A stretch of DNA of 64,000 bases from Desulfuromonadaceae bacterium (GTDB lineage Bacteria; Desulfobacterota; Desulfuromonadia; Geobacterales; Pseudopelobacteraceae): the NCBI GenBank assembly GCA_028683855.1, contig JAQUHA010000005.1, positions 62,001 through 126,000 on the forward strand. Reading direction: 5' to 3'. Shown here one piece after another: positions 44,213 through 52,105 of this stretch (within the stretch, counting starts at the first letter, position 1; each line of letters starts with the position of its first letter). A program made the position numbers and the translations under genes. The notes below the pieces were generated by a model. That model saw nothing but the letters and a program-made list of their open reading frames with translations, had not been told where the DNA came from and did not search any database.

Positions 44213-47200
44213 ACGCCCCCAGCCCCGAAATCTCCCGCCCCTGGGCAAGCTTGTGCAGCAGCGGGATCAAGTCTTCCATCAGCGCCAGTTCCGCCTTGGT
44301 GCGGGCTTTCCAGCCCAGTTCCAGCGGGGCCATGAGGTCGCTCAACTGTTCGCCGTCGAAGATCATGCGGCGCAGAATGGCGTCCACAAAGCCTTGCAGA
44401 GCGGCGGCATCGAGCCCGTGCTTTTCGGCAATAGTGGCCAGTTGGCGGGCGTGCTTCTCTGCCTTGAAGCTCTCGAAGCCGGTGCGGATGGCGTTTTCGT
44501 CCAGAGCCTTGCCAGCTTCCAGGGTGCCGATGTACTCGGCAATGTCGTCACGCTCATCCATGAACTTGGCATCGGCTTGAATCAGACCAATCAGCTGCTG
44601 ACGGCTCATCTTCTGCTTGCCAGGTGTCTGCTGCGAGTAGCGGGCTATCAGCGCCATGATGTAGTCGTAATCGATTACGGCGCTGGCAAAGAGCACGAAC
44701 TCGAAATCGAGCTGCTCGATGGCGTCTTGCACGTCGCCGCCGTCCTTACCGGTTTTGCCCTGCTGGGCTTTGAGGCGCTGGGCGGTCTCCAGGTAGGAAC
44801 CTCGCAGGGAACGCAGCTCATCCTCGGGCAAAATGGCATTGATGGTGTGCTGTTGCGCTTCATCAATGTCAGTGTATTGGTCGAGCTGGGTCTTGAGGCG
44901 CTGCACTTCCTTGAAACGGGTAATGAATTCGATACGCGCGGTATCACCCTTCAGATTGTAGACGGCTTGTGGCTCGCACACCAGGCCACTTTGCGTCATG
45001 TACTGCTCCATCGCCGCTACTGCTTTTCGATATTTTTCAATCACCACGGGGGCTGGGTCCACCAGCCAGATCTCCTTGGCGGGTTTGCTGACCTCGCCGG
45101 AAAAGAGGCTGATGGCGGTATCGACCGCGTCCTGCTGCTGACGAAAGTCGAGGATGTTGCCATAGGGTTTGGTATCGTTGAGCACGCGGTTGGTGCGCGA
45201 AAACGCCTGAATCAGGCCGTGGAACTTGAGGTTCTTGTCCACGTAGAGGGTATTCAGGAACTTGGAATCGAAGCCGGTGAGGAGCATGTCCACCACGATG
45301 GTGATGTCGATCTTCTGCGCGTGGGGCAGATCGCTATTCGGGTATTGCTGATCCTTGATGCGCTTTTGCACGTCCTGATAGTAGAGGTCGAATTCACCGA
45401 TGCCGTGGTTGCTGCCGTAGTGGGCATTGTAGTCGGCGATGATCGCCTTGAGAGCTTCCTTCTTCTGGTCAGGGTTCTGCTCGTTATCGACCTTTTCCTG
45501 CGGCAGGTCTTCCTGAATCTGCTGCACGTCCTTGTTCCCTTCGGCGGGCGGGGAGAAGACACAGGCGATAGTGAGCGGCTGAAAGTCGGGGTCAGCGGCC
45601 TGCCGTTCCGCCTGCACGGTTTTGAACAGGGCGTGATATTCGATGGCGTCGTTGATGGAGGCGGTGGCCAGCACGGCGTTGAACTTGCGCCGGTTGGTGG
45701 CGGCGTCATGCTTGGCCAGGATGGCTTCGACGATGGCGCGCTTAGTCAGCGCCTCGCCCGGCTTCGCCGTCCACCCCTCCATAGGAGGCAACCACCCCGC
45801 CCCTTCGGGGCACCCCTCCACTGGAGGGGAATAACACCGCCCTAATTCCCCTCCTTTGGAGGGGTACGCCGTAGGCGGGGGGTGGTTGCCTTCCAGCTTG
45901 TAGTAATCGACATGGAAGCGCAGAACGTTGCGATCTTCGATGGCGTGGGTGATGGTATAGGCGTGAAGTTGCTGCTGGAATATGTCGGCTGTGGTCTTGT
46001 AGGACGCCTGCTCCCCTTCGATCTGCTGGTAACTGGCGTTCTGCTCGAAGATCGGCGTGCCGGTAAAGCCGAACAACTGGGCGTTGGGGAAGAACTCCTT
46101 GATCGCCTTGTGGTTCTCGCCGAATTGCGAGCGGTGGCATTCGTCGAAGATAAAGACCATGCGGCTTTGGCGTAGCGGCTCCAGCCGCTCCTTGTAGGTG
46201 CGTTTGTACGAGCCGTTCTTGTTACTGTCATCCAGCGCCAAACCGAGTTTCTGTATGGTAGTGACGATCACCTTGTCAGCGTAGTCGTCGGAGAGCAGGC
46301 GCCGCACCAGGGTTTCGGTGTTGGTGTTCTCCTCGACGCACCCATCCTGGAATTTGTTGAATTCCTCCCGCGTCTGCCGGTCGAGATCTTTACGATCGAC
46401 CACGAACAGGCATTTGTCGATGTCCGGGTTATCCTTGAGCAGGGTGGAGGCCTTGAACGAGGTGAGCGTCTTGCCACTACCGGTGGTGTGCCAGATGTAG
46501 CCGTTGCCGCTATGCTGGTGGATGCAATCGACGATCGCCCTGACGGCATAGATCTGATAGGGCCGCATGATCATGAGCTTCTGCTCGCTGGCGACCAGTA
46601 CCATGTAGCGGCTGATCATCTCGCCCAGAACGCACTTGGAGAGGAAGCGCAAGGAGAAGTCGTCGAGATGGGTGACTTTGCTGTTATCCACGTCCGCGAA
46701 CTGATAGAGCGGCAAGAAACGTTCGTCGGCATTGAAGCTGAAGTGGCGGGCGTTGTTGTTGGCGAAGTACCAGGTATCGCTGCGGTTGCTGACGATAAAA
46801 AGTTGCAGGAAACAGAGCAGGGTTTTGTTGTAGCCGTTGCCGAGATCGTTCTTGTAATCGACGATCTGCTGCATGGCCCGGCGTGGGCTGATTTGCAGGG
46901 TCTTCAGCTCGATCTGCACCGCTGGCACACCGTTGATGAGCAGGATCACGTCATAACGGTGGTGGCTGTAATCAGTGTTGATGCGGAGTTGATTGATCAC
47001 CTCAAAGCTGTTCTTGCACCAGTCCTTGATGTTGACCAGAGTGTAGTAGAGCGGCGTGCCATCGTCGCGCTCGAAGCTGTTCTTCTCGCGCAGGTGCTTA
47101 GCGGCGGCGAAGACGTCGGGGGTGACGATGGAATCGAGAAGGCGAGCGAATTCACTGTCGGTGAGATGGACGCGATTCAGTGCCTCGAACTGCTGGCGGA

Positions 47201-47303
47201 AGTTGTTTTCCAGCGCGGCGCGGTCGCGGATGTCCGGGCGGTAGGTGTATTTGAGCTCGACCAGTTTCTCGATCAGGGATTGTTCGATTTCTTGTTCAGT
47301 CAT
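44202..47303 (-). CDS. hsdR: Type I restriction endonuclease subunit HsdR
   Basis: This 1033-residue motor/nuclease subunit has an N-terminal PD-(D/E)XK nuclease (VPAVQIELKT near residue 130). The superfamily 2 helicase has Walker A HTTGSGKTLTSFKAS near 270, DEAD-type box VFIFDECHRSQFG near 385, and FGFTGTPIFEQNA near 414. Motif VI is in FSRTNRVLNDTKPYGN, and a C-terminal helical region contacts HsdM. Residues about 471-511 (PPPTAYPSKGGELGR, SPPVEGCPEGAGWLPP) are not family sequence but the translation of an inverted pair of GC-rich palindromic repeats lying in frame. It is the first gene of the operon. Whether the enzyme tolerates this insert is unknown. Confidence 0.93.
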   Translation of the reverse strand: MTEQEIEQSLIEKLVELKYTYRPDIRDRAALENNFRQQFEALNRVHLTDSEFARLLDSIVTPDVFAAAKHLREKNSFERDDGTPLYYTLVNIKDWCKNSFEVINQLRINTDYSHHRYDVILLINGVPAVQIELKTLQISPRRAMQQIVDYKNDLGNGYNKTLLCFLQLFIVSNRSDTWYFANNNARHFSFNADERFLPLYQFADVDNSKVTHLDDFSLRFLSKCVLGEMISRYMVLVASEQKLMIMRPYQIYAVRAIVDCIHQHSGNGYIWHTTGSGKTLTSFKASTLLKDNPDIDKCLFVVDRKDLDRQTREEFNKFQDGCVEENTNTETLVRRLLSDDYADKVIVTTIQKLGLALDDSNKNGSYKRTYKERLEPLRQSRMVFIFDECHRSQFGENHKAIKEFFPNAQLFGFTGTPIFEQNASYQQIEGEQASYKTTADIFQQQLHAYTITHAIEDRNVLRFHVDYYKLEGNHPPPTAYPSKGGELGRCYSPPVEGCPEGAGWLPPMEGWTAKPGEALTKRAIVEAILAKHDAATNRRKFNAVLATASINDAIEYHALFKTVQAERQAADPDFQPLTIACVFSPPAEGNKDVQQIQEDLPQEKVDNEQNPDQKKEALKAIIADYNAHYGSNHGIGEFDLYYQDVQKRIKDQQYPNSDLPHAQKIDITIVVDMLLTGFDSKFLNTLYVDKNLKFHGLIQAFSRTNRVLNDTKPYGNILDFRQQQDAVDTAISLFSGEVSKPAKEIWLVDPAPVVIEKYRKAVAAMEQYMTQSGLVCEPQAVYNLKGDTARIEFITRFKEVQRLKTQLDQYTDIDEAQQHTINAILPEDELRSLRGSYLETAQRLKAQQGKTGKDGGDVQDAIEQLDFEFVLFASAVIDYDYIMALIARYSQQTPGKQKMSRQQLIGLIQADAKFMDERDDIAEYIGTLEAGKALDENAIRTGFESFKAEKHARQLATIAEKHGLDAAALQGFVDAILRRMIFDGEQLSDLMAPLELGWKARTKAELALMEDLIPLLHKLAQGREISGLGAYEQ
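45786..45831. repeat. Palindromic element in hsdR, copy B1
   Basis: Reverse complement ATTCCCCTCCAGTGGAGGGG-TGCCCCGAAGGGGCGGGGTGGTTGCC differs from copy A at only two or three positions. A further half copy CCCCTCCATAGGAGG adjoins it at 45773-45787. Confidence 0.9.
45845..45890. repeat. Palindromic element in hsdR, copy B2 (inverted to B1)
   Basis: ATTCCCCTCCTTTGGAGGGG-TACGCCGTAGGCGGGGGGTGGTTGCC: same family, with compensating changes in the second hairpin (ACGCCGTAGGCG in place of GCCCCGAAGGGGC), 13 bases from B1 in opposite orientation. The pair thus forms a large composite hairpin, like paired REP units. Confidence 0.88.
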
Positions 47304-47411
47304 TGCTCATCATTCTGGATATGGCTTTTATTGAAGCGTGCGTAGTGAAAAGGCAAAATTGAAAGATCCTGAATTATCATTTTTTTGAACAAGAAGCCAG
47401 TTTTATTCAGT

Positions 47412-47848
47412 AATGACGCTTGTACGCAGTTCATAAACAGGGGGCATTCTTCGTGATAAGGGCCAAAGACAATCTGAAATTCAAGCGTCTCTACTCTGCA
47501 CCAAAGGACAGGGAAGCGGGTATACGAGCTGATCAGGTTATCACCTTGGTGACAAAAAAATAGAAGAAGGGATATCCGGAACGGCTACGTCGGGTCAGCT
47601 ATGTTGACAAAGAACGAAACAAGCGACTGGTGTTTCTTACGAACAATTTTGACATCCTGGCAAAGACAGTTGCCGATGTCTACAAGCAGCGATGGCAGGT
47701 TGAGCTGTTTTTCAAATGGATCAAGCAGCACCTGCGTTTCAAAAAGTTCTATGGAACATCTGAAAATGCTGTCAAAAGTCAGATATGGGTCGGGCTCTGT
47801 ATGTACCTGCTCGTAGCAATTGCCAAAAAACGACTCGACGTTCCGTAA
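47412..47848 (+). pseudogene. IS4-family transposase remnant
   Basis: Joined reading frames give AFFVIRAKDNLKFKRLYS, an in-frame TAG at about 47560, then YPERLRRVSYVDKERNKRLVFLTNNF and VADVYKQRWQVELFFKWIKQHLRFKKFYGTS. The last is the catalytic Y-2-R-3-E region (YKQRWQVE) of IS4-type transposases. One frameshift near the G-run at 47441-47445 precedes the stop codon, and the N-terminal half and both element ends are missing. The piece lies inside an arsC-like remnant. It cannot be active. Confidence 0.85.
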
Positions 47849-48053
47849 GGAGTCAAGAGCCTTCGAATAGTGACTTGATGCATCAATTCCAAGCTCGGTA
47901 AGAACTTTTAAAGCAAGCAGATTGACACGGGTTGCCTCAGTTCCGGCTGAATATGCCTTACAACTGTCACCAAGATAGTGATTTACCAATGCTTCAGCCA
48001 TTTGAGAACGGCAGGAGTTGTGACTGCAAAGAAAAAAGTATCTGTTTTTTCAT
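47849..48053 (-). pseudogene. Arsenate reductase / low-molecular-weight phosphatase-like remnant
   Basis: From the ATG at 48053, MKKQILF is followed by a run of six T (48032-48037 on the minus strand). Removing one T restores FLCSHNSCRSQMAEALVNHYLGD, the ArsC/LMW-PTPase P-loop C-x5-R-S. The next frame continues SAGTEATRVNLLALKVLTELGIDASSHYSKALDS and then runs into the transposase remnant. So the gene is both frameshifted and truncated; the ORF-track entry 47585..48001 is a chimera of arsC and antisense transposase sequence. Confidence 0.8.
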
Positions 48054-48110
48054 AAAACAAAGAATATCCGCTTTTACGGAGATTTAAAGCTAAAATATAT
48101 TGCATTCAAT

Positions 48111-48136
48111 ACGTTGCTGAGATAATACAGCAACGT
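48111..48136. promoter_or_regulatory. Perfect inverted repeat upstream of the yedE operon, candidate operator
   Basis: ACGTTGCTG-AGATAATA-CAGCAACGT: perfect 9-bp arms with an 8-base centre, 49 bases before the small ORF. The centre contains TAATAC-like sequence that could be a -10, so a repressor bound here would block transcription. Confidence 0.5.
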
Positions 48137-48184
48137 GCGTTAATAAACAGTAACCGTTCCGAATCAATGTAAAAAGGGAAATTA

Positions 48185-48271
48185 ATGCTTGAACTTGTTT
48201 TTATAGATGATGATTCTTTAGGAAAGCACCGTAGCGTTATCATGTCTAACTCTCCAATAAAACCGAAATGA
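48185..48271 (+). CDS. 28-residue ORF translationally coupled to yedE
   Basis: The ORF (MLELVFIDDDSLGKHRSVIM...) is too short for the track. It has an AAGGGA ribosome site 7 bases before its ATG, and its stop overlaps the ATG of the transporter gene as ATGA (48268-48271). That arrangement suggests genuine translation. No family is recognised; it could be a small regulatory peptide, a leader ORF, or the remnant of a larger gene lost at the junction with the decayed arsC/IS region. Confidence 0.45.
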   Translation: MLELVFIDDDSLGKHRSVIMSNSPIKPK

Positions 48272-49380
48272 ACATTTCAGTAATATATATAGTCATAACA
48301 AGCTTTATTTTAGGGATCTCTTCGGGGTTCATAATGCACCGTTCAGACTTCTGTATTGCCGGAATGTTCAGAGATCTCTTCCTGTTCAAATCCGTATCTA
48401 AGTTACGCTCTCTAATCCTTCTTATATCAGTCAGCATGGCATTATTTGAAATTGCCAGGTTATTCGGTTTTATATCTATATATCCATTCCCCCTGCTAGG
48501 TTCACCTTCACTTGCAAATACAGTAGGTGGCTTCATTTTCGGAATCGGAATGGTGCTTGCCGGTGGGTGTGTTGTCGGTTCACTCTATAAAATGGGGAGC
48601 GGAAGCGTTATTAGTGCGGTAGCTTGTGCAGGCTTAGTTACAGGGAGCGGCATTTACGCTGAAATACATCCAATATGGGCAATAGCTGTAGCGCAGACTG
48701 CATTTCTGAAGGGGAAGATCACCCTGCCGCAGATTTTTGATATTACCCCTTTACCTGTAATTTCAGTGCTGAGTCTTATTTCATTATTCTATTTCTACGG
48801 CTGTTTCAGAAGCGGTATGATGACGCGCATCACATACGCGGATGGCTCTATACAGCCTTGGAAAGCTGCAATATTACTCTCTTTTATCGGACTTATTTCG
48901 CTTATTTTAATTGGTATGCCTCTAGGCATAACAACAGCTTATGCCAAAACAGCATCATTTATCGAATCTGTTTTCTTCAGCGCACATCTGGACGGGCTTG
49001 CTTTTTTCAAACTCGAACCACTAAAGTATTCGCAGCCGATAACCGGTATGCCGCTTGTTGGAGGGCCCGGACCAAAAATGGATGCAATCGCTATGATTCA
49101 GTTCCCTCTGATATTCGGCATTATTATCGGGAGCGCCCTCTCCTCCCTTATTCTTAAAGAGTTCAGGATATTCGCAAAAGCTCCACTACGACAGTATCTT
49201 TCGGCAGGTATAGGGGGAATTATCATGGGGTTGGCAAGTCGTATGGCTCCAGCCTGCAATATTTGGCACCTTATGGGCGGATTACCTATCCTCGGCATAC
49301 AGAGCATACTGTTTCTGATTGGACTGTTTCCCGGCGCCTGGCTGGGTAGTATCATTCTTTCTCGGGTTGTCATCAAATAA
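48268..49380 (+). CDS. YeeE/YedE-family sulfur- or selenium-compound transporter
   Basis: This 370-residue inner-membrane protein has about nine to ten helices. It shows the double YeeE motif: GIGMVLAGGCVVGSLYKMGSGS in the first half and GIIMGLASRMAPACNIWHLMGGLP in the second. Both hold a conserved Cys used in thiosulfate or related sulfur uptake in characterised members. It is followed 16 bp later by a TusA-like gene, a pairing common for YedE and linked to sulfur/selenium handling. Substrate not determined by sequence. It sits next to foreign/decayed DNA, but its codon use is like that of the host. Confidence 0.87.
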   Translation: MNISVIYIVITSFILGISSGFIMHRSDFCIAGMFRDLFLFKSVSKLRSLILLISVSMALFEIARLFGFISIYPFPLLGSPSLANTVGGFIFGIGMVLAGGCVVGSLYKMGSGSVISAVACAGLVTGSGIYAEIHPIWAIAVAQTAFLKGKITLPQIFDITPLPVISVLSLISLFYFYGCFRSGMMTRITYADGSIQPWKAAILLSFIGLISLILIGMPLGITTAYAKTASFIESVFFSAHLDGLAFFKLEPLKYSQPITGMPLVGGPGPKMDAIAMIQFPLIFGIIIGSALSSLILKEFRIFAKAPLRQYLSAGIGGIIMGLASRMAPACNIWHLMGGLPILGIQSILFLIGLFPGAWLGSIILSRVVIK

Positions 49381-49396
49381 TAAGGGGTGTCTTTAA

Positions 49397-49648
49397 GTGA
49401 AATCAAATGATGTGAATATTATAGAATTTAATCTTTGCGGCCAGATATGCCCATCGACCTTACTCGTAGCCCTTAGAGAGATAAATAAAAATTCAGCATC
49501 ACTTTCAAACGGTGAAATTAAGCTGCTTTTTAAAACTGACAACCGTGACTCAATTAATACTATACCCGAAACATCCAGAAATATGGGTTTTAGGGTTGAA
49601 GTTGAAAAGAGGGGTGCTCAATACGAAATTCTGGTTTCAAATATTTAG
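49397..49648 (+). CDS. TusA-like sulfur carrier protein
   Basis: The 83-residue protein has the TusA/SirA hallmark NLCGQICPSTLLVALREINK, where the Cys of the CP motif carries persulfide. It ends in a predicted two-layer alpha/beta fold (FKTDNRDSINTIPETSRNMGFRVEVEKRG). A second Cys lies three residues before the catalytic Cys. It starts with GTG (GTGAAATCAAATG) or possibly the later ATG. Linked to the transporter gene, it likely accepts the sulfur or selenium species brought in by YedE. Confidence 0.85.
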   Translation: MKSNDVNIIEFNLCGQICPSTLLVALREINKNSASLSNGEIKLLFKTDNRDSINTIPETSRNMGFRVEVEKRGAQYEILVSNI

Positions 49649-49694
49649 GCTACAGATAGACTGCTATACTGAAACCATCTATTAAGAGGTTACT

Positions 49695-51896
49695 ATGACT
49701 GAAAATTTATCCGGTTTATCTGAGGGCTCTGCGAGAGCGACCTGCATTGAAGAAGAGCAGGCAAGACAAATTGAGATTTTGATAAAAGAGAATAATGAGT
49801 TACGAAAAAAAGTTGAACTTAAAAGTATTTATATTCGCAGCAAGGTAAACCAGTTGCTTGATATGATGGGGACTCTACCGCTTAAGACTGAAGAACTCGA
49901 TGACGATATGCTGGTGGAGTTCGACCCGCTAGGAATAATATCTGAATCGTTCAAGAAAGTTCTGGCAAACCTGAACAGTACAAATACGAAACTGCATATT
50001 GCCCATAAAGAGATTCTGGCGATTTTTGATGCCGCTGACGTAGGTATTTTACACATAGATAAGAACAAAACTGTTCTTTCCCACAACAACAAATTGAAAG
50101 AGCTCTTTTTTCCAGAAAAGGACGAAGGTAAGTTCTCCAACTGCACCTGTTCAGAACTGATCTGCGGAAACAACCTGCCCGCTGAGGGTTGCTCTTTTAA
50201 TCAGATAATAGAGGGAAAAAGCAAGGCTCGCCTTCGACACTGGACTCATGGAGATTCCATTTTTGATGTTATCGGAACTCCGCTTCTTGATAACGATGGT
50301 CAGGTTGACAGCATAGTGCTGGTATATCACAACATCACAGAGCTGAAAAAGGTGGAGGAAGATCGGAGGGAGAATATTCAGTTTATTGAGGAGCTACTGA
50401 AAAACGCTCCCGTCGGAATCAGAGTTTTTGACGGTGAATCCGGCAGATGCCTACTTCTGAATCATGCTACTGCAGAGATAGCAGGTGGCGATCCCGAGAC
50501 GATGTGGAAGCAGAACTTTCGCAATCTTGAATCTTGGAAAAATTCCGGGTTGCTGAAAGGTGCCGAAGCTGTACTGGCTGATGGTGTAACCCGCATTTTA
50601 GAAGTTGAAATGTTAACCTCCTTCGGCAGGCAACCATCGGTAGAGTATATTATTTCGCGTTTTGATGTTCATAAAAAGCCGCATCTTCTGGTAATCGGGC
50701 GAGATATAACAGCTGAAAAACAGTTGGAGGACAAAAGCAGAACTATTGAAGCGCAGATGCTCCATGTCCAGAAACTTGAAAGCCTCGGAGTTCTTGCCGG
50801 AGGAATAGCTCACGATTTCAACAATATCCTTCTGGCAATTCTGGGCAATGCAGAACTGGCGCTGATGCGCCTTACCACTGAATCGCCGGCTCGTAAAAAT
50901 CTTCATCAGATTGAGAAGGCTGCACAGAGAGCAGCAGATCTCGCACAGCAGATGCTTGCCTATTCGGGAAGAGGGCATTTTGTTATCGAAGAGTTGGATA
51001 TCAACGCCATAATCAGAGAGATGAATCAAATCCTCGAAGTTTCCGTATCCAAGAAGGCGGCAATGCGCTTGAATCTGGCTGATAACCTCCCGTTTTTTCA
51101 GGGTGATGCAACACAGATAAGACAGATTATTATGAATCTTGTTATAAACGCTTCGGATGCAATTGGTGACGAAAGCGGTATTATTAATGTAAAAACAGGT
51201 TTTATGAATTGCGATCAAGCTTACCTTTCAAAGATCTGGCTCTACGACTCTCTGGAAGCGGGTGATTACATTTTTTTCGAGATAAGTGACAGCGGCTGCG
51301 GAATGAGCCATGAAACAATGGCGAAAATTTTCGATCCGTTTTTTACAACCAAGTTTACCGGCCGTGGTCTCGGGATGGCAGCGGTACTGGGAATAGTAAG
51401 GGGACACCGGGCGGCTATAACACTTTACAGTGAGCCGGAAAAAGGGAGCTGCTTCAAAGTTCTATTACCGGCGACATCTTCGACATCTTTACACTCCGAT
51501 AGCATTACCAGTATGGATAAACCGACAGAAGGTTCAGGCTTTATACTTCTTGTGGATGATGAAGAAATTATTCTATCTCTCGGAAGGGAGATGCTTGAAG
51601 AGCTGGGTTACAAAGTACTTACTGCAAAGGACGGCGTTGAAGCTGTTGATATTTTCACCACCAGCAAGGAGGATATTTTGTGTGTGATATTGGATCTTAC
51701 CATGCCTCGTCTTGATGGAGAACAGACATACAGAGAGCTGCAACGGTTAGATCCGAATGTTCAGGTTATTATATCAAGTGGATTTAACGAGCAGGAGGTT
51801 TCAATGAAATTTGTAGGAAAGGATCTTGCAAGTTTTATACAGAAACCGTACAAACTTGCCGAGCTGAGTCGTAAAATAAGTGACATTCATCGGTAA
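49695..51896 (+). CDS. Hybrid PAS histidine kinase with C-terminal receiver
   Basis: The 733-residue cytoplasmic sensor has an N-terminal coiled coil (about 15-100) and a first PAS domain (about 100-220) with a Cys cluster NCTCSELICGNNLPAEGC that might bind metal or sense redox state. A second PAS-like domain follows (about 228-345). The kinase core has phospho-accepting His in AGGIAHDFNNILLAILGN near 374, N box NLVINASDAIGD, and G boxes SDSGCGM and GRGLGMAAVLGI. A receiver follows (about 615-733; LLVDDEEIIL, Asp in VILDLTMPRLDGE). There are no membrane helices. The AAGAGG ribosome site fits the ATG at 49695. It lies 46 bp after tusA and may respond to sulfur or redox state, which is inference. 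Confidence 0.9.
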   Translation: MTENLSGLSEGSARATCIEEEQARQIEILIKENNELRKKVELKSIYIRSKVNQLLDMMGTLPLKTEELDDDMLVEFDPLGIISESFKKVLANLNSTNTKLHIAHKEILAIFDAADVGILHIDKNKTVLSHNNKLKELFFPEKDEGKFSNCTCSELICGNNLPAEGCSFNQIIEGKSKARLRHWTHGDSIFDVIGTPLLDNDGQVDSIVLVYHNITELKKVEEDRRENIQFIEELLKNAPVGIRVFDGESGRCLLLNHATAEIAGGDPETMWKQNFRNLESWKNSGLLKGAEAVLADGVTRILEVEMLTSFGRQPSVEYIISRFDVHKKPHLLVIGRDITAEKQLEDKSRTIEAQMLHVQKLESLGVLAGGIAHDFNNILLAILGNAELALMRLTTESPARKNLHQIEKAAQRAADLAQQMLAYSGRGHFVIEELDINAIIREMNQILEVSVSKKAAMRLNLADNLPFFQGDATQIRQIIMNLVINASDAIGDESGIINVKTGFMNCDQAYLSKIWLYDSLEAGDYIFFEISDSGCGMSHETMAKIFDPFFTTKFTGRGLGMAAVLGIVRGHRAAITLYSEPEKGSCFKVLLPATSSTSLHSDSITSMDKPTEGSGFILLVDDEEIILSLGREMLEELGYKVLTAKDGVEAVDIFTTSKEDILCVILDLTMPRLDGEQTYRELQRLDPNVQVIISSGFNEQEVSMKFVGKDLASFIQKPYKLAELSRKISDIHR

Positions 51897-51958
51897 TTGA
51901 GGTCGTTATAGGCAATAATAGGTTCAGACAGAATGAGATCAGAAGATGCAATGAAAAC

Positions 51959-51986
51959 TTGACAAGAGAGTATTTAAAACTACTAT
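51959..51986 (+). promoter_or_regulatory. Candidate sigma-70 promoter of the OmpA-family gene
   Basis: TTGACA (51959-51964), 16-base spacer, TACTAT (51981-51986). It leaves a leader of about 110 bases before the ATG at 52106. Confidence 0.4.
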
Positions 51987-52105
51987 GTTGAGTTTACTTT
52001 GAATTATTTTCGTCGAACAGGCTTAATACCGCTATTATTAAATCTTCGGTTCGGGAAATAACTTCTATGTTATGGCAAGAAAAATTAAAGAAAAGAGGAG
52101 AGAGT

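Noticed and set aside
44088-45845. 585-residue plus-strand ORF (and 46488..47345, 40126..40737) opposite the hsd genes
   Set aside because: High G+C with strong codon bias in hsdR/hsdM leaves long open frames on the other strand; the translations show no family motifs, while the minus strand gives complete HsdR and HsdM.
47585-48001. 138-residue ORF as an intact ArsC-like protein
   Set aside because: It lacks the P-loop N-terminus (frameshifted) and its C-terminal half is antisense to transposase sequence.
47304-48110. A second attachment site (tmRNA 3' repeat) at the island's far end
   Set aside because: I searched by eye for GGTTCGACTCCC and CCACCTCCACCA-like sequence and saw none; a computed search of the flanks would be decisive.
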